A stretch of DNA of 64,000 nt from Rhizobium gallicum bv. gallicum R602sp (GCF_000816845.1 NZ_CP006877.1:3653501-3717500), one strand, 5' to 3'; numbered from the stretch's first letter, positions 1 through 9,071 are shown. Numbers and translations: made by a program. Notes: generated by a model not told the origin, from the letters alone.

Positions 1-460
1 CATAGGAAAGCGAAGCCTGCTCGAGTTGCGATTTCGGTGTGGCATTCTTGTCGAAGAGCTGCCCGGCACGCTTGTTGGCGAGATCTGCCGTCTGTACGCC
101 CTTCTCGGCCGCCGCCAGGTTGGCTTCAGCCGTCTTCACCGCGAGCTGATAATCCGTGGAATCGATGCGCGCGAGCACATCCCCAGGCTTCACTCGATCG
201 CCGATATTGACGAGTCGCTCCGTGATCTTGCCCGCAACACGGAACCCGAGATTCATCTCGATGCGTGCTTTTACAGCACCGGAATAGTCGAGGGCTCGCG
301 TTTGGCCGGCCATGGCAATCTCCACGACTTTTACGGGGCGGACGATTTTTTTCGTCTCTGCCTTCTCCTCCTCGCTGCAGCCGGCAAGGCCGAGGCTGAC
401 GATGCCGACAAACGCGAAGCTGAAAACGGACGGCAGATTGCGTGTCTTGAGCGAAACCAT
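1..460 (-). CDS. RND efflux periplasmic adaptor (HlyD/AcrA family), partial
   Basis: This is the first 153 codons of a membrane-fusion adaptor that links an inner-membrane RND pump to an outer-membrane channel; the rest runs off the left edge. The start is the ATG at 460-458. The N-terminus is a lipoprotein signal with lipobox LAGC (Cys28) followed by an acidic stretch. Residues about 60-100 form the biotinyl-lipoyl half motif (GFRVAGKITERLVNIGDRV, then ARIDSTDYQLAVK), and a coiled-coil hairpin begins after that. It lies 49 bp downstream of a TetR gene on the same strand, so the pair probably forms the start of an efflux operon whose pump gene is outside the window. The adaptor family is clear; the substrate cannot be told. 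Confidence 0.85.
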   Translation of the reverse strand, partial: MVSLKTRNLPSVFSFAFVGIVSLGLAGCSEEEKAETKKIVRPVKVVEIAMAGQTRALDYSGAVKARIEMNLGFRVAGKITERLVNIGDRVKPGDVLARIDSTDYQLAVKTAEANLAAAEKGVQTADLANKRAGQLFDKNATPKSQLEQASLSY

Positions 461-509
461 CTTCGCACTCCTGATCGTTTCGTGTGTTTCTGACGGCCTG
501 GCCATGCCG

Positions 510-1115
510 TTATTTCAATGCCTTGATCGAATATTCGATGAGTTCGTCAACCGTCGCGCGGTTGGTCTTGGCAAGACATTGCGCCACCATCTGGGGGTGG
601 CAGAGCGTCACGGTGGCCGCACCGAAGCAGCGTGATGCAACATTTGCATCCTGCTCGGCGAATTCCCCGGCTGCGATCCCTTCGCGGATCACGCCGGCGA
701 TCAGTTCATGAATGGCGTCGATATGTCGTTCGATGACATGCCAGTCGCGTTCGATTGCGACGACGACCATCTCGTGCACCTTCTGTTCATCAAGCATCGT
801 GTCTAGCGTCATCTGATACTGGCCATACACAAATCGTCGCAGGCGCTCCGAGGCGCTGATCGGCAAGTGGCAGATGTCGTAGGCCTGCTTGTAACTGGCC
901 GCCAGCATGCGGCCGCAGATCGCCTGGTGGATTTCCACTTTCGAGGCGAAGAAGCGGTAGATATTGGCCGGCGACATGCCGAGGTCACGCGCCACATCGG
1001 CAACCGTCGTCTTGCCGTAGCCATAGTGGCGGAACAGCCGCTCTGCCGCATCCAGAATGCGCGTCACATTTTCCTGGCGGGTACTGTCCAGCATGTTTTC
1101 TGCGGTTTCATTCAT
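510..1115 (-). CDS. TetR/AcrR family transcriptional regulator
   Basis: A 201-residue TetR-type repressor. Residues about 17-63 are the DNA-binding domain, with the typical helix-turn-helix TTVADVARDLGMSPANIYRFF followed by a lysine-rich recognition end (ASKVEIHQAI). The remaining helical C-terminal part would bind an effector. It is the promoter-proximal gene of a putative operon with the RND adaptor downstream, an arrangement usual for efflux systems. A 14-bp perfect inverted repeat at 1134-1169 lies just upstream of its start, so autoregulation is likely. The family call is secure; the effector and regulon are inference. Confidence 0.88.
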   Translation of the reverse strand: MNETAENMLDSTRQENVTRILDAAERLFRHYGYGKTTVADVARDLGMSPANIYRFFASKVEIHQAICGRMLAASYKQAYDICHLPISASERLRRFVYGQYQMTLDTMLDEQKVHEMVVVAIERDWHVIERHIDAIHELIAGVIREGIAAGEFAEQDANVASRCFGAATVTLCHPQMVAQCLAKTNRATVDELIEYSIKALK

Positions 1116-1133
1116 GCGTTTTCAGAACCTTAC

Positions 1134-1169
1134 TTACGACTGACGAATTTTGAATTTCGTCAGTCGTAA
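1134..1169. promoter_or_regulatory. TetR operator candidate (14-bp inverted repeat)
   Basis: The arms TTACGACTGACGAA (1134-1147) and TTCGTCAGTCGTAA (1156-1169) are perfect reverse complements around an 8-bp centre. The site sits 18 bp upstream of the TetR start codon, where a repressor would block the promoter of the regulator-efflux operon. It probably binds the TetR protein encoded next to it. Confidence 0.75.
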
Positions 1170-1206
1170 AACATCAGGCGTCATTTGTCAATATTCCGCC
1201 ACCGCC

Positions 1207-1239
1207 AAAAAAATGCCGCGGCATCGGCTCGCGGCATTT
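1207..1239 (-). terminator. Rho-independent terminator of the OsmC gene
   Basis: Read on the minus strand, a 10-bp stem (arms 1230-1239 and 1211-1220, AAATGCCGCG type) with a 9-nt loop is followed by a run of T (A-run at 1207-1213 on the plus strand). It lies 21 bp past the stop codon of the OsmC gene, as expected for an intrinsic terminator. Confidence 0.8.
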
Positions 1240-1259
1240 AAAATCGATCATTGGGGAAA

Positions 1260-1691
1260 TCAGTCCAGCTTGACGTCGAGTGTGATCGGCACGGCGGAAA
1301 GCGCCTTGGAAACCGGGCACCCTGCCTTCGCCTTATTGGCGAGCTCGGTGAACGCCGCCTGGTCGGCGCCGGGAACCTTGCCGGTCAGCGACAGATGGAT
1401 CGCGGTGATCGCGAAGCCACCTTCGACGCTCTCGAGCGTTACCTTTGCCGTCGTCTCCATGTCTTCGGCAGTAAGCCCCGCATCGCTGAGAATCAACGAT
1501 AGTGCCATGGTGAAGCAGCCGGCATGGGCCGCGCCGATCAGTTCTTCCGGATTGGTGCCTGGAATACCTTCGAAGCGGCTCGAAAAACCATAGGGATGCT
1601 CCTTCAACGCGCCGCTCTGTGTCGATATCCGCCCCTTGCCGTCCCTGAGGCCGCCGGACCATTGAGCCGAACCTGTACGATTGATCTGCAT
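1260..1691 (-). CDS. OsmC family peroxiredoxin
   Basis: A 143-residue protein of the OsmC/Ohr family, thiol peroxidases that reduce organic hydroperoxides in the cytoplasm. The two family cysteines are present: Cys59 in AAHAGCFTMAL and Cys125 in KAGCPVSKAL. The conserved arginine (Arg39, in FSSRFEG) and glutamate (Glu50, in NPEELIGAAH) that activate the first cysteine are also there. The length and order match OsmC more than Ohr, because the PEEL-AAH-GC segment is OsmC-like. It is a single gene with its own terminator downstream. The family assignment is firm; the preferred hydroperoxide is not known. Confidence 0.9.
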   Translation of the reverse strand: MQINRTGSAQWSGGLRDGKGRISTQSGALKEHPYGFSSRFEGIPGTNPEELIGAAHAGCFTMALSLILSDAGLTAEDMETTAKVTLESVEGGFAITAIHLSLTGKVPGADQAAFTELANKAKAGCPVSKALSAVPITLDVKLD

Positions 1692-1862
1692 GCCGTCCTC
1701 CTGTTTCGATTGGACTCATCCGGAAAGGACTTTTGCCGCTTCCCGCCGCAGAGAGGCCAGGCCTCCCCGAACGGCAATATAAGGCTCTATCGGCAGAAGA
1801 CGACAGCTATCAGAAAATCGGTCCCGAAGAAGACCTGCACTCGCCTGATCGCGCGATAAATC

Positions 1863-1891
1863 ATCATACAATGGAATTGCCTTTGTATGAT
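1863..1891. promoter_or_regulatory. Inverted repeat upstream of the GntR gene
   Basis: The arms ATCATACAA (1863-1871) and TTGTATGAT (1883-1891) are perfect reverse complements with an 11-bp centre. They lie about 100 bp upstream of the GntR start, in a 300-bp intergenic stretch (1692-1991) that holds no other gene. It is a candidate operator for this GntR protein, though ownership is inference. Confidence 0.5.
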
Positions 1892-1991
1892 ATTGCAGTA
1901 AAGGGTTGTGCACATGCGCCGAGGAGACGTCGCATGGAAACCCGAATTTCCACTAGGATTCGGTTTGCTTCACCGGTGAGGCTAGAGGTCA

Positions 1992-2744
1992 GTGGACTCC
2001 AGCGAGCAGCAGGATGAGGGCGAAAACCCGCGCGAGCGCCGCCCGCGCGTGCGCCGAAACGTCACAGTCTCGATCGCGCGAGCTATCTGTTCCCACCGTT
2101 ATCCAGCAGGCCTGCCGCTGCCGCGCGAAAACGACCTCTGCGAAATCTACGGCGTCAGCCGCACCGTCATTCGCGAATCCCTGAAAATCCTGGAATCCAA
2201 AGGCCTCGTGCGCGGCAAGCCTCGTATCGGCACGACCGTCTGCGACAAGGACGACTGGAACATACTTGATGCCGACGTGCTCGAATGGATGGGACCGCAT
2301 ATCGAGGATTCCGACCTGCTCGGCTGCATCCTCGAAGCCCGACGCACCATCGAGCCTGCGGCCGCCGAATACGCAGCCGCACGCGCAACGGCACAGGAGA
2401 TTGCCGATCTCGACCGCGCCTGGCGACAGATGCGCGATTGCGCCAACGATCCGGAAAGCTTCACCGATGCCGACATCATGTTCCATTCGGTGCTGCTAGC
2501 CGCGAGCCACAACCAGGTGTTCCGGCGGCTCTCGAGCGCCATTCACGCCGCGGTGAAATATGCCCTGCACGCCTCGAATGTCGCGGTTAAAAACCGCCAG
2601 GACGCAGTTGCCGTTCACGGCGAACTGGTCGAGGCACTCAGGATGCGCGACCGTAAACGGGCACGCGAATGCGCCAACCGGATGCTGGATCTTGCGGTGC
2701 GCGATCTTGCAGCCGTCAAGAAAGCCACCAGCAGCGCCCCGTAG
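1992..2744 (+). CDS. GntR family regulator, FadR/FCD subfamily
   Basis: A 250-residue regulator starting at GTG. Residues about 17-85 are the winged helix-turn-helix, including LPRENDLCEIYGVSRTVIRE and the wing GLVRGKPRIGTTV. Residues about 105-225 are a helical FCD ligand domain with the spaced Asp/His metal-site residues (DADIMFHSVLLAASHN and the later AVHGELV). FCD regulators usually sense sugar acids or organic acids. The gene ends 30 bp before the galactonate dehydratase start and points the same way, so it probably responds to galactonate or a related aldonate, like E. coli DgoR. The ligand is inference from this position. Confidence 0.87.
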   Translation: MDSSEQQDEGENPRERRPRVRRNVTVSIARAICSHRYPAGLPLPRENDLCEIYGVSRTVIRESLKILESKGLVRGKPRIGTTVCDKDDWNILDADVLEWMGPHIEDSDLLGCILEARRTIEPAAAEYAAARATAQEIADLDRAWRQMRDCANDPESFTDADIMFHSVLLAASHNQVFRRLSSAIHAAVKYALHASNVAVKNRQDAVAVHGELVEALRMRDRKRARECANRMLDLAVRDLAAVKKATSSAP

Positions 2745-2774
2745 AGAAACACGAGAAGAATGAGGCCTGAACCG

Positions 2775-3923
2775 ATGAAGATCACGAAACTGACCACCTA
2801 TATCGTTCCGCCGCGCTGGTTGTTTTTGAAGGTCGAGACCGATGAGGGCGTGGTCGGCTGGGGCGAGCCGGTGGTCGAGGGCCGGGCTCTGACCGTGGAA
2901 ACCTGCGTGTACGAGCTTGCCGACTACCTGATCGGCAAGGATCCATTCCTGATCGAGGACCACTGGAACGTCATGTATCGCGGCGGCTTTTACCGCGGCG
3001 GCGCCATCCACATGAGCGCGCTTGCCGGCATCGACCAGGCGCTCTGGGACATCAAGGGCAAGGCCCTTGGCCAGCCGGTCCATTCGCTGCTCGGCGGCCA
3101 GGTGCGCGACCGGATCAAGGTCTACAGCTGGATCGGCGGCGACCGCCCGTCAGACGTCGCGCGCAATGCCAAGGAGGTCGTCGCGCGCGGCTTCAAGGCG
3201 ATCAAGCTCAACGGCTGCGAGGAAATGCAGATCGTCGACACCAACGAGAAGGTTGAAAAGGCCGTCGAGACCATCGCCACCATCCGCGAGGCGATCGGCC
3301 CGCATATCGGCATCGGCGTCGATTTCCACGGCCGTGTCCACAAGCCGATGGCAAAGGTCCTGGCCAAGGAACTCGAGCCCTACAAGCTGATGTTCATCGA
3401 AGAGCCGGTGCTTTCCGAAAACAGGGAAGCGCTGAAGGAGATCGCCAATCATTGCTCCACGCCGATCGCGTTGGGCGAGCGGCTCTACTCGCGCTGGGAT
3501 TTCAAGTCGGTGCTTTCCGACGGCTATGTCGACATCCTCCAGCCGGACCTTTCGCATGCCGGCGGCATCAGCGAGTGCCGCAAGATCGCGGCGATGGCGG
3601 AAGCCTATGACGTGGCGCTCGCCCCGCATTGCCCGCTCGGGCCGATCGCGCTTGCCGCATGCCTGCAGGTCGATGCCGTTTCCTACAACGCCTTCATCCA
3701 GGAACAGAGCCTCGGCATTCACTACAACCAGGGCAACGATATCCTCGACTACATCTCCAACAAGGACGTCTTCAAGTACGCCGAGGGCTTTGTCAGCATT
3801 CCCCAAGGGCCGGGTCTCGGTATCGAGGTCGATGAGGCCTATGTCATCGAGCGCGCCAAGCAGGGGCACCGCTGGCGCAATCCTGTCTGGCGTCATGCCG
3901 ACGGCAGCTTCGCCGAGTGGTGA
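2775..3923 (+). CDS. dgoD: D-galactonate dehydratase
   Basis: An enolase-superfamily dehydratase that converts D-galactonate to 2-dehydro-3-deoxy-D-galactonate in the De Ley-Doudoroff route. From the ATG at 2775 the protein has 382 residues, the same length as E. coli DgoD, and opens with MKITKLTTY. An ATG at 2760 is possible, but a GAGG box at 2762-2765 supports 2775. The metal ligands Asp183, Glu209 and Glu235 and the catalytic His185 and His285 fall at exactly the E. coli positions (in VDFHGR, FIEEPV, GERLYS and LAPHCPLGP). The end, [16 protein letters not shown], is also typical. It is followed by a strong hairpin. Confidence 0.95.
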   Translation: MKITKLTTYIVPPRWLFLKVETDEGVVGWGEPVVEGRALTVETCVYELADYLIGKDPFLIEDHWNVMYRGGFYRGGAIHMSALAGIDQALWDIKGKALGQPVHSLLGGQVRDRIKVYSWIGGDRPSDVARNAKEVVARGFKAIKLNGCEEMQIVDTNEKVEKAVETIATIREAIGPHIGIGVDFHGRVHKPMAKVLAKELEPYKLMFIEEPVLSENREALKEIANHCSTPIALGERLYSRWDFKSVLSDGYVDILQPDLSHAGGISECRKIAAMAEAYDVALAPHCPLGPIALAACLQVDAVSYNAFIQEQSLGIHYNQGNDILDYISNKDVFKYAEGFVSIPQGPGLGIEVDEAYVIERAKQGHRWRNPVWRHADGSFAEW

Positions 3924-3927
3924 GAAC

Positions 3928-3958
3928 CAACAAGGGTCGCGTCGAGCGGCCCTTGTTG
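3928..3958 (+). terminator. Terminator hairpin after dgoD
   Basis: A 13-bp stem with one G-T pair (CAACAAGGG-T-CGC against GCG-G-CCCTTGTTG) closes a 5-nt loop immediately after the dgoD stop codon. The following bases, TTGCACC, are only weakly T-rich, so termination may be partial. Confidence 0.65.
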
Positions 3959-4023
3959 TTGCACCGTGTAGGAGGCAGCGCGCGCCATCCGTCATAGTGA
4001 AAGCTCATAGGAGGAGATTTCAA

Positions 4024-4422
4024 ATGACCAGAGCAATCGCAGTGATCGTCGCACGCATTATCTTCAGCTTCATCTTCTTCATGGCGGCTGGCTTCAAGTT
4101 TGCCGACATGGGCGCCACATCAACCTATATCGCCTCCGCCGGTTTTCCGCTGGCCGGCTTCCTGGCATGGGTCGCGGCCTTCTTCGAGATGGCTTTGGCG
4201 CTAGCCTTGATAACCGGCGTCTTCTTTACGGAGGCAAGCCTGCTTGCCGGCACTTATGTCGTCTTCCTGGCATTCGCCTTTCATGGCCCGTCACGCTGGA
4301 CGGATAACCAGGCGGAATTCGGTTTCTTTATCGACCACTTCAGCTTCCTCGCAGGACTTCTATTTGCCGCCGTGCACGGGCCGGAGAAGTGGGCGATCCG
4401 CCGCAGCCTGGTGAGGCTTTAA
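4024..4422 (+). CDS. DoxX family membrane protein
   Basis: A 132-residue integral membrane protein with four predicted hydrophobic segments (about residues 7-25, 44-64, 68-90 and 105-122), typical of the DoxX/DoxD-like family. The start at 4024 is chosen because a GGAGGAG box lies at 4010-4016; an earlier in-frame opening overlaps dgoD in another frame and has no such signal. DoxX proteins are poorly defined and have been tied to redox and thiol stress. It sits between dgoD and an SDR gene, but behind the dgoD hairpin, so it may have its own promoter. Confidence 0.8.
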   Translation: MTRAIAVIVARIIFSFIFFMAAGFKFADMGATSTYIASAGFPLAGFLAWVAAFFEMALALALITGVFFTEASLLAGTYVVFLAFAFHGPSRWTDNQAEFGFFIDHFSFLAGLLFAAVHGPEKWAIRRSLVRL

Positions 4423-4512
4423 GGCCGCCAGCCCGATAACTTCGCCCCCGCGGCGGAACCATGCCCCCATTCGAACATTGCCCTAACGCAAAACCGAACG
4501 AGGGATTGGGAA

Positions 4513-5292
4513 ATGGAACTTCAGGGAAGAACTGCACTGGTCACCGGCGCGGGTTCCGGCATCGGAAAGGCGACCGCTCTGAAGCTGGCCGCAGAAGGCG
4601 CAAGGGTTGCCGTTTTGAGCCGCACCGGCCGCGAGGCGAAACAAACCCGCGACGAAATCCGCTCCGCAGGCGGGGAAGCGATCTCGCTGAAGGCCGACAC
4701 CAGCGACGAAGGCCTGATGCGCGACGCAATTGCAACCCTTCTCGGCAAGTTCGGAGGCATCGACATCGTCGTTGCCAATGCCGGCATCAATGGCGTCTGG
4801 GCGCCGATCGACGACCTGAAGCCGCAGGAGTGGGACAAGACGATGGCCGTCAACCTGCGCGGTACCTACCTCACCCTCCATCTCACCGTTCCGTATATGA
4901 AATCGAACGGCGGCTCCATCATCGTCGTCTCCTCGATCAACGGCACGCGGACCTTCACGACACCTGGGGCGACCGCCTATACCGTCACGAAGGCCGGCCA
5001 GGTGGCGATGGTGCAGCAGCTGGCACTGGAACTCGGCAAGCACGGAATCCGCGTCAATGCCGTCTGCCCGGGCGCCATCGACACCAATATCAGCGACAAT
5101 ACCAGGAGCCGCCACCGCGAGGAGACGGAAATCCCGGTCGTCTGGCCGGAAGGCGAAATCCCGATCAGCGGCGGCGAGGCAGGGCATAGCGCGGATGTTG
5201 CCGAAGCCATCCTTTTTCTTGCGACAGAGCGCTCGCGTCACATCACCGGCACACCGATCTGGATCGATGGCGGCCAAGGCCTGCTGCGCTAG
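4513..5292 (+). CDS. SDR family NAD(P)-dependent oxidoreductase
   Basis: A 259-residue short-chain dehydrogenase/reductase. The cofactor loop TGAGSGIGKA is at residues 11-20, NAG is within VVANAGINGV, the catalytic Ser is in VVSSING, and the YxxxK pair is Tyr156/Lys160 (AYTVTKAG). The C-terminal motif ITGTPIWIDGGQGL is standard for classical SDRs. Given dgoD upstream, a sugar or sugar-acid dehydrogenase role is plausible, but the fold does not reveal the substrate. It converges on the cyclase gene with only 2 bp between the stops. Confidence 0.85.
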   Translation: MELQGRTALVTGAGSGIGKATALKLAAEGARVAVLSRTGREAKQTRDEIRSAGGEAISLKADTSDEGLMRDAIATLLGKFGGIDIVVANAGINGVWAPIDDLKPQEWDKTMAVNLRGTYLTLHLTVPYMKSNGGSIIVVSSINGTRTFTTPGATAYTVTKAGQVAMVQQLALELGKHGIRVNAVCPGAIDTNISDNTRSRHREETEIPVVWPEGEIPISGGEAGHSADVAEAILFLATERSRHITGTPIWIDGGQGLLR

Positions 5293-5294
5293 GG

Positions 5295-6527
5295 TCAGCC
5301 TCCGAGCCGCGCAGTTTCCAGCGTGTAAAGCTCCTGCGGCCGCTTGACGCCGCGCAGCGCATAACGGCCGATGCAGGCGAGGCCGCTGCGCTGAGCCTCA
5401 GGAATAGCAGCTGCAAAATCCGATGACATCAGTACGTTGAGATCGACCGATCGGCATATCGACGCGATGCGGCTGACCTCGTTGACCGCCGGACCAATGA
5501 CCGTGAAGTCCAGCCGTTCCTGGCTGCCGATATTGCCGTAGAAGACATCGCCGATATGCAGGCCGAGATAGACGTCGGTCGTCGGCCTGCCATCGGTGGC
5601 GCGCGCTTGATTGAGCGTCGAAAGCCTCTTGCGCAACAGACCCTCGGCGCGCAATGCCGCGAGGCACGCCTCGGATTGCTCCTCAGCCTTGAAAATCGCA
5701 AGCACACCGTCGCCGATGAGCTTCAACACGTCGCCACCTGCCTCATGGATCGCGGAAATCACCACTTCGCTATAGGCGTTGAGCAGCGGCAGAATTTCTT
5801 CCGGCGGCGCGCTATCCGATATCTTGGTGTAATTCAGAAGATCCGAAAACCAGAGTACCGCCGAAATCCGCTCGGACTTGCCGCGCGTGATCTTGCCCTC
5901 CAGCACCTGCTTCGCTGCATCCTCGCCTAGATAGACCTCGGCGATCGTGCGCGCGATGCGGCCGAGCGCGATGCACTTGATTGCCAGCGCCAGGACCGGC
6001 ACGAGCTTGCGCAGGATGGCGAGGTCGTGGTCGCAAAATCCTTGCGGATGCCGGGTCGTAAAATGCGAGAAAAAGCAATCCATCTCGCCGATCGTACCAG
6101 CTTTGGCGAAGCGATGTACCATGGCGACGAAATCGGTGTGGCCCGCTTCGGCCATCTCGTCGAGCATGACGAAATCCGTCGGGTCGCCGAAGCCGATGCG
6201 GCGGCGCACCTCGCTCTCTTTGCCGGACCAGAGATAGTAGAAGGCCGAACGCTGCCAGTTATCCCGCGCACTGCCCTCGCCGGTCGGACCGTATTCGAAT
6301 TCGGTCTCTATGTCCTCCTGGCTGTCCCACCGGAAGGCACGGCCCTCGTGCACCGGGTGCAGTGTATCCATAAGCGCCATGCCGCGATCGAGCGGCAGGC
6401 CGAATTCGCGGCAGGACTTGCAAAAGCCGGTCAGCAGCTCGGCTTCAGAGGCACCCTTCAGTCCCTGTTCCGTCAGCCATGCGGCCACCGTTCCGACGTC
6501 GCTGTATTCCATGTAGCCGATCCTCAC
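5295..6527 (-). CDS. Class III adenylate/guanylate cyclase domain protein
   Basis: A 410-residue soluble protein with no membrane segment. The C-terminal part (about 215-395) is a class III nucleotide cyclase domain: the first metal-binding Asp is in VLWFSDLLNYTKIS, the second in LKLIGDGVLAIF, and the strand FTVIGPAVNEVSRI follows. The N-terminal 200 residues resemble the sensory region of many rhizobial cyclases but show no domain that I can name. Rhizobia carry many such orphan cyclases. The lack of an adjacent effector leaves its signal unknown. Whether it makes cAMP or cGMP is not decided here. Confidence 0.85.
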   Translation of the reverse strand: MRIGYMEYSDVGTVAAWLTEQGLKGASEAELLTGFCKSCREFGLPLDRGMALMDTLHPVHEGRAFRWDSQEDIETEFEYGPTGEGSARDNWQRSAFYYLWSGKESEVRRRIGFGDPTDFVMLDEMAEAGHTDFVAMVHRFAKAGTIGEMDCFFSHFTTRHPQGFCDHDLAILRKLVPVLALAIKCIALGRIARTIAEVYLGEDAAKQVLEGKITRGKSERISAVLWFSDLLNYTKISDSAPPEEILPLLNAYSEVVISAIHEAGGDVLKLIGDGVLAIFKAEEQSEACLAALRAEGLLRKRLSTLNQARATDGRPTTDVYLGLHIGDVFYGNIGSQERLDFTVIGPAVNEVSRIASICRSVDLNVLMSSDFAAAIPEAQRSGLACIGRYALRGVKRPQELYTLETARLGG

Positions 6528-6572
6528 TGTTGAAACCTGTACCCCGATTTCGCCGGCAAGGGAAAGACAAAC

Positions 6573-7595
6573 TCACCCGGGTACGGGCATATTGTAAGGT
6601 GTCACGATTTCGACCGTCGACGGCGAAGACGCCGCGGGATGGCCCGAAAGTTGGCGGCCGATGATGGTCCGGAAGGCAGAGCGGGCGTCCATGCGCAAGT
6701 CGTGATGCAGCACGAAGCCGATCTTATGCGCAGCAAGCAGAGCCCGGTTATCGGCATCGAGATCATGAGCGACGAAGATCAGGATCCGCCGCTGCATCGC
6801 CTCGAAGGCCGCCAGAACCGCCTTGTTACCGCCGCCGATCGAATAGACGGCATTGATCGCCGGATCGTCAGCGATGGCGCGTGCCGTCTGCGTACCGGTC
6901 GCCGCATCGGTTCCGTGTCCCTCGCTGATTTCTGTAATGCCGATCTGCGGATAGCGGTCCCGGATGAGGCGGCGAAAGCCGATCTCCCGCTCTTCTTCGC
7001 CACGAAAGCGGCCGCTCGACAACGTCACCAGCACCTGGCCGGAGGCGCCGGAAAAGCGCTCGCCAATCAGATAGGCAGCCGTCTCTCCCGCTGCCCGGTT
7101 GTCCGCGCCCGCGTAAGCGGCGCGCAGCGAATTCGGCAGGTCCGTCACCAATGTGACAACGGGAATGCCCGCTTCGTCCGCGCGCGCTACGGCCGCGACG
7201 ATCTCGGGGACATCGGGCGCCTTCAGCACGATCCCATGCGTTCCGCGAAGCCGAATGCGGTCGAGAAGCAGGACCAGCTCGCCCGGCTTCATCACCTCGG
7301 CAAAATGGAAGCGGCAGCGGAAAACCGTCGGCAGGAATGTCGCAACCTCGGCCTCGAAGGCCGCCCGTACGGCAGTGCTGAAACGGTCCGGCGTCTCCAT
7401 GACGATATCGATCGCGAACTTTCGTGCCGCGGTCTCGGCGCCGGCCTGCTGCTTCTCGAGTTCAACGATGGCAGCCCTGACACGCATTTCGGTCTGGCGC
7501 CGTACGCCGCCTCGTCCATTCAAGACGCGATCGACCGTTGCGGTGCTCAATCCCGCTTGAAAGGCAATATCCTTGACGAGGAATATATGCGCCAT
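6573..7595 (-). CDS. LacI family transcriptional regulator
   Basis: A 340-residue regulator. The N-terminal helix-turn-helix is VKDIAFQAGLSTATVDRVLN, followed by the hinge helix region and a periplasmic-binding-protein-like effector domain (about 65-335). The variant TVDRVLNGRGGVR, in place of TVSRVLN, is seen in the subgroup resembling sugar-binding proteins of CUT2 transporters. It is divergent from the PhyH-type dioxygenase gene with 92 bp between starts, so it may control that gene and the catabolic genes beyond. The effector is unknown. Confidence 0.87.
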   Translation of the reverse strand: MAHIFLVKDIAFQAGLSTATVDRVLNGRGGVRRQTEMRVRAAIVELEKQQAGAETAARKFAIDIVMETPDRFSTAVRAAFEAEVATFLPTVFRCRFHFAEVMKPGELVLLLDRIRLRGTHGIVLKAPDVPEIVAAVARADEAGIPVVTLVTDLPNSLRAAYAGADNRAAGETAAYLIGERFSGASGQVLVTLSSGRFRGEEEREIGFRRLIRDRYPQIGITEISEGHGTDAATGTQTARAIADDPAINAVYSIGGGNKAVLAAFEAMQRRILIFVAHDLDADNRALLAAHKIGFVLHHDLRMDARSAFRTIIGRQLSGHPAASSPSTVEIVTPYNMPVPG

Positions 7596-7687
7596 GCCAA
7601 TACTGATGGTTTTTTGATGGATTTCTGATCTATAACACGCTCATCCTCGGCGTATAGTGCCATCATCAGAGATGGAGGAGCCGCCTG

Positions 7688-8875
7688 ATGAAAACCGATA
7701 ACCCACAGAAACTCCGTGCCGATCGCGTCTGGCTGACCGAGGATGCCTGCGATCTCGACGAGTTTCGTGCACTCGCCGAGAAGACCACGTTGCTCGCCGA
7801 CTATCCGACGGCAGACAGGATCGACAAGAACGTTCTGATCTACGAGAGCCGCAAGGTTATCGCCGCGATCGCCGATCCGCATGGCCGCCGCGCCGTCCTC
7901 GCCGAGATATGCGAAGCTTTCGGCGAAGGTCCGGGTGTGGTCGTCTTCAAGCACGCCTATGAGGACCCGAGCGTTATTGATGGCGCCAGCAGGATCTTCG
8001 ATGACCTTATCGAGGGGCAGCACCGCACCTCGACCGGCGGCGGCGACCATTTCGCCAAGCCCGGCGCCAATGACCGCATCTGGAATTCGCTGGAAAAGCA
8101 TTGCCTGGCTGATCCGGCAAATTTCGCCAAATATTACGGCAATGCCATTGTCGCCATCGCCAGCGAAGCCTGGCTCGGACCAGGCTACCAGATGACGGCC
8201 CAGGTCAACCGCGTAAACCCGGGCGGTGCAGCGCAATCCGCCCACCGCGACTATCACCTCGGCTTCCAGGCTTCGAAAGTAATCGAGCAGTTCCCGTCGC
8301 ATGTGCACCGGCTTTCTCCAGTGCTGACGTTGCAGGGCGCGGTCGCGCATTGCGACATGCCGCTCGAAAGCGGGCCGACGCTCTTCCTGCCACACAGCCA
8401 GACCTATGTACCCGGCTACCTCGCGTTGAAACGGCAGGAGTTCAAGGACTATTTCGAGGAAAACCACGTCCAGCTACCGCTCGAAAAGGGCGATGTGGTC
8501 TTCTTCAATCCCGCCCTTTTCCATGCCGCCGGCACCAACCGCTCGGCAAATATCAGGCGTCTCGCCAATCTTCTGCAGGTGTCGTCCGCCTTCGGCCGCG
8601 CGATGGAAACGGTAAACCGTGAACGGATGAGCGCGAAGTTGTTCCCGGCTCTAAAGGCGCTGAAGGGCAGGCTCTCCGACGCAGAAATCGCGAATGCCGT
8701 CGCCGCTTGCGCCGAGGGATACTCCTTCCCCACCAATCTTGACCGCGATCCGCCCCTCGGCGGCCTTGCCCCGAAGACGCAATCGCAGCTCATGCATGAA
8801 GCGTTGAGGCAAGGCTGGAGCGACGAGGCATTGGTGACGGCGCTGGCCGAACAGGCGGAGAGGAAGTTGAGCTAG
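7688..8875 (+). CDS. Phytanoyl-CoA dioxygenase (PhyH) family protein
   Basis: A 395-residue member of the PhyH branch of Fe(II)/2-oxoglutarate oxygenases. The iron triad is visible: His186 and Asp188 in SAHRDYHLG, and the distal His279 in PALFHAAGTNRS, followed by the Arg that would hold 2-oxoglutarate. A GGAGGAG box precedes the ATG at 7688. Bacterial members often act on small metabolites and not on phytanoyl-CoA. The position, between a LacI regulator and SDR, lactonase and glycosidase genes, suggests oxidation of a sugar-like compound, which is inference. Confidence 0.8.
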   Translation: MKTDNPQKLRADRVWLTEDACDLDEFRALAEKTTLLADYPTADRIDKNVLIYESRKVIAAIADPHGRRAVLAEICEAFGEGPGVVVFKHAYEDPSVIDGASRIFDDLIEGQHRTSTGGGDHFAKPGANDRIWNSLEKHCLADPANFAKYYGNAIVAIASEAWLGPGYQMTAQVNRVNPGGAAQSAHRDYHLGFQASKVIEQFPSHVHRLSPVLTLQGAVAHCDMPLESGPTLFLPHSQTYVPGYLALKRQEFKDYFEENHVQLPLEKGDVVFFNPALFHAAGTNRSANIRRLANLLQVSSAFGRAMETVNRERMSAKLFPALKALKGRLSDAEIANAVAACAEGYSFPTNLDRDPPLGGLAPKTQSQLMHEALRQGWSDEALVTALAEQAERKLS

Positions 8876-9071
8876 AAAGGTTAGGCTGGAGCAAGCCGAC
8901 CCTTCATCCGATCCCCCGGGCAAACCATCGCGCCACACGTTTCTTCTGCCCACCGAGGAGAAGGTCCTGCAGGCGGATGAGGGGCGAGCGTCAGCACTGA
9001 CAGCAAACGGGGGCCTCGCCCAACGGGGCGCCATTCGGATATCATCGCCACACATCAAGGGGAGGAGCCAA

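Noticed and set aside
7596..7687. TGATGG/CCATCA repeats between LacI and PhyH genes as an operator
   Set aside because: The repeats are short and imperfect, and lack the CG-centred symmetry expected for a LacI-family site.
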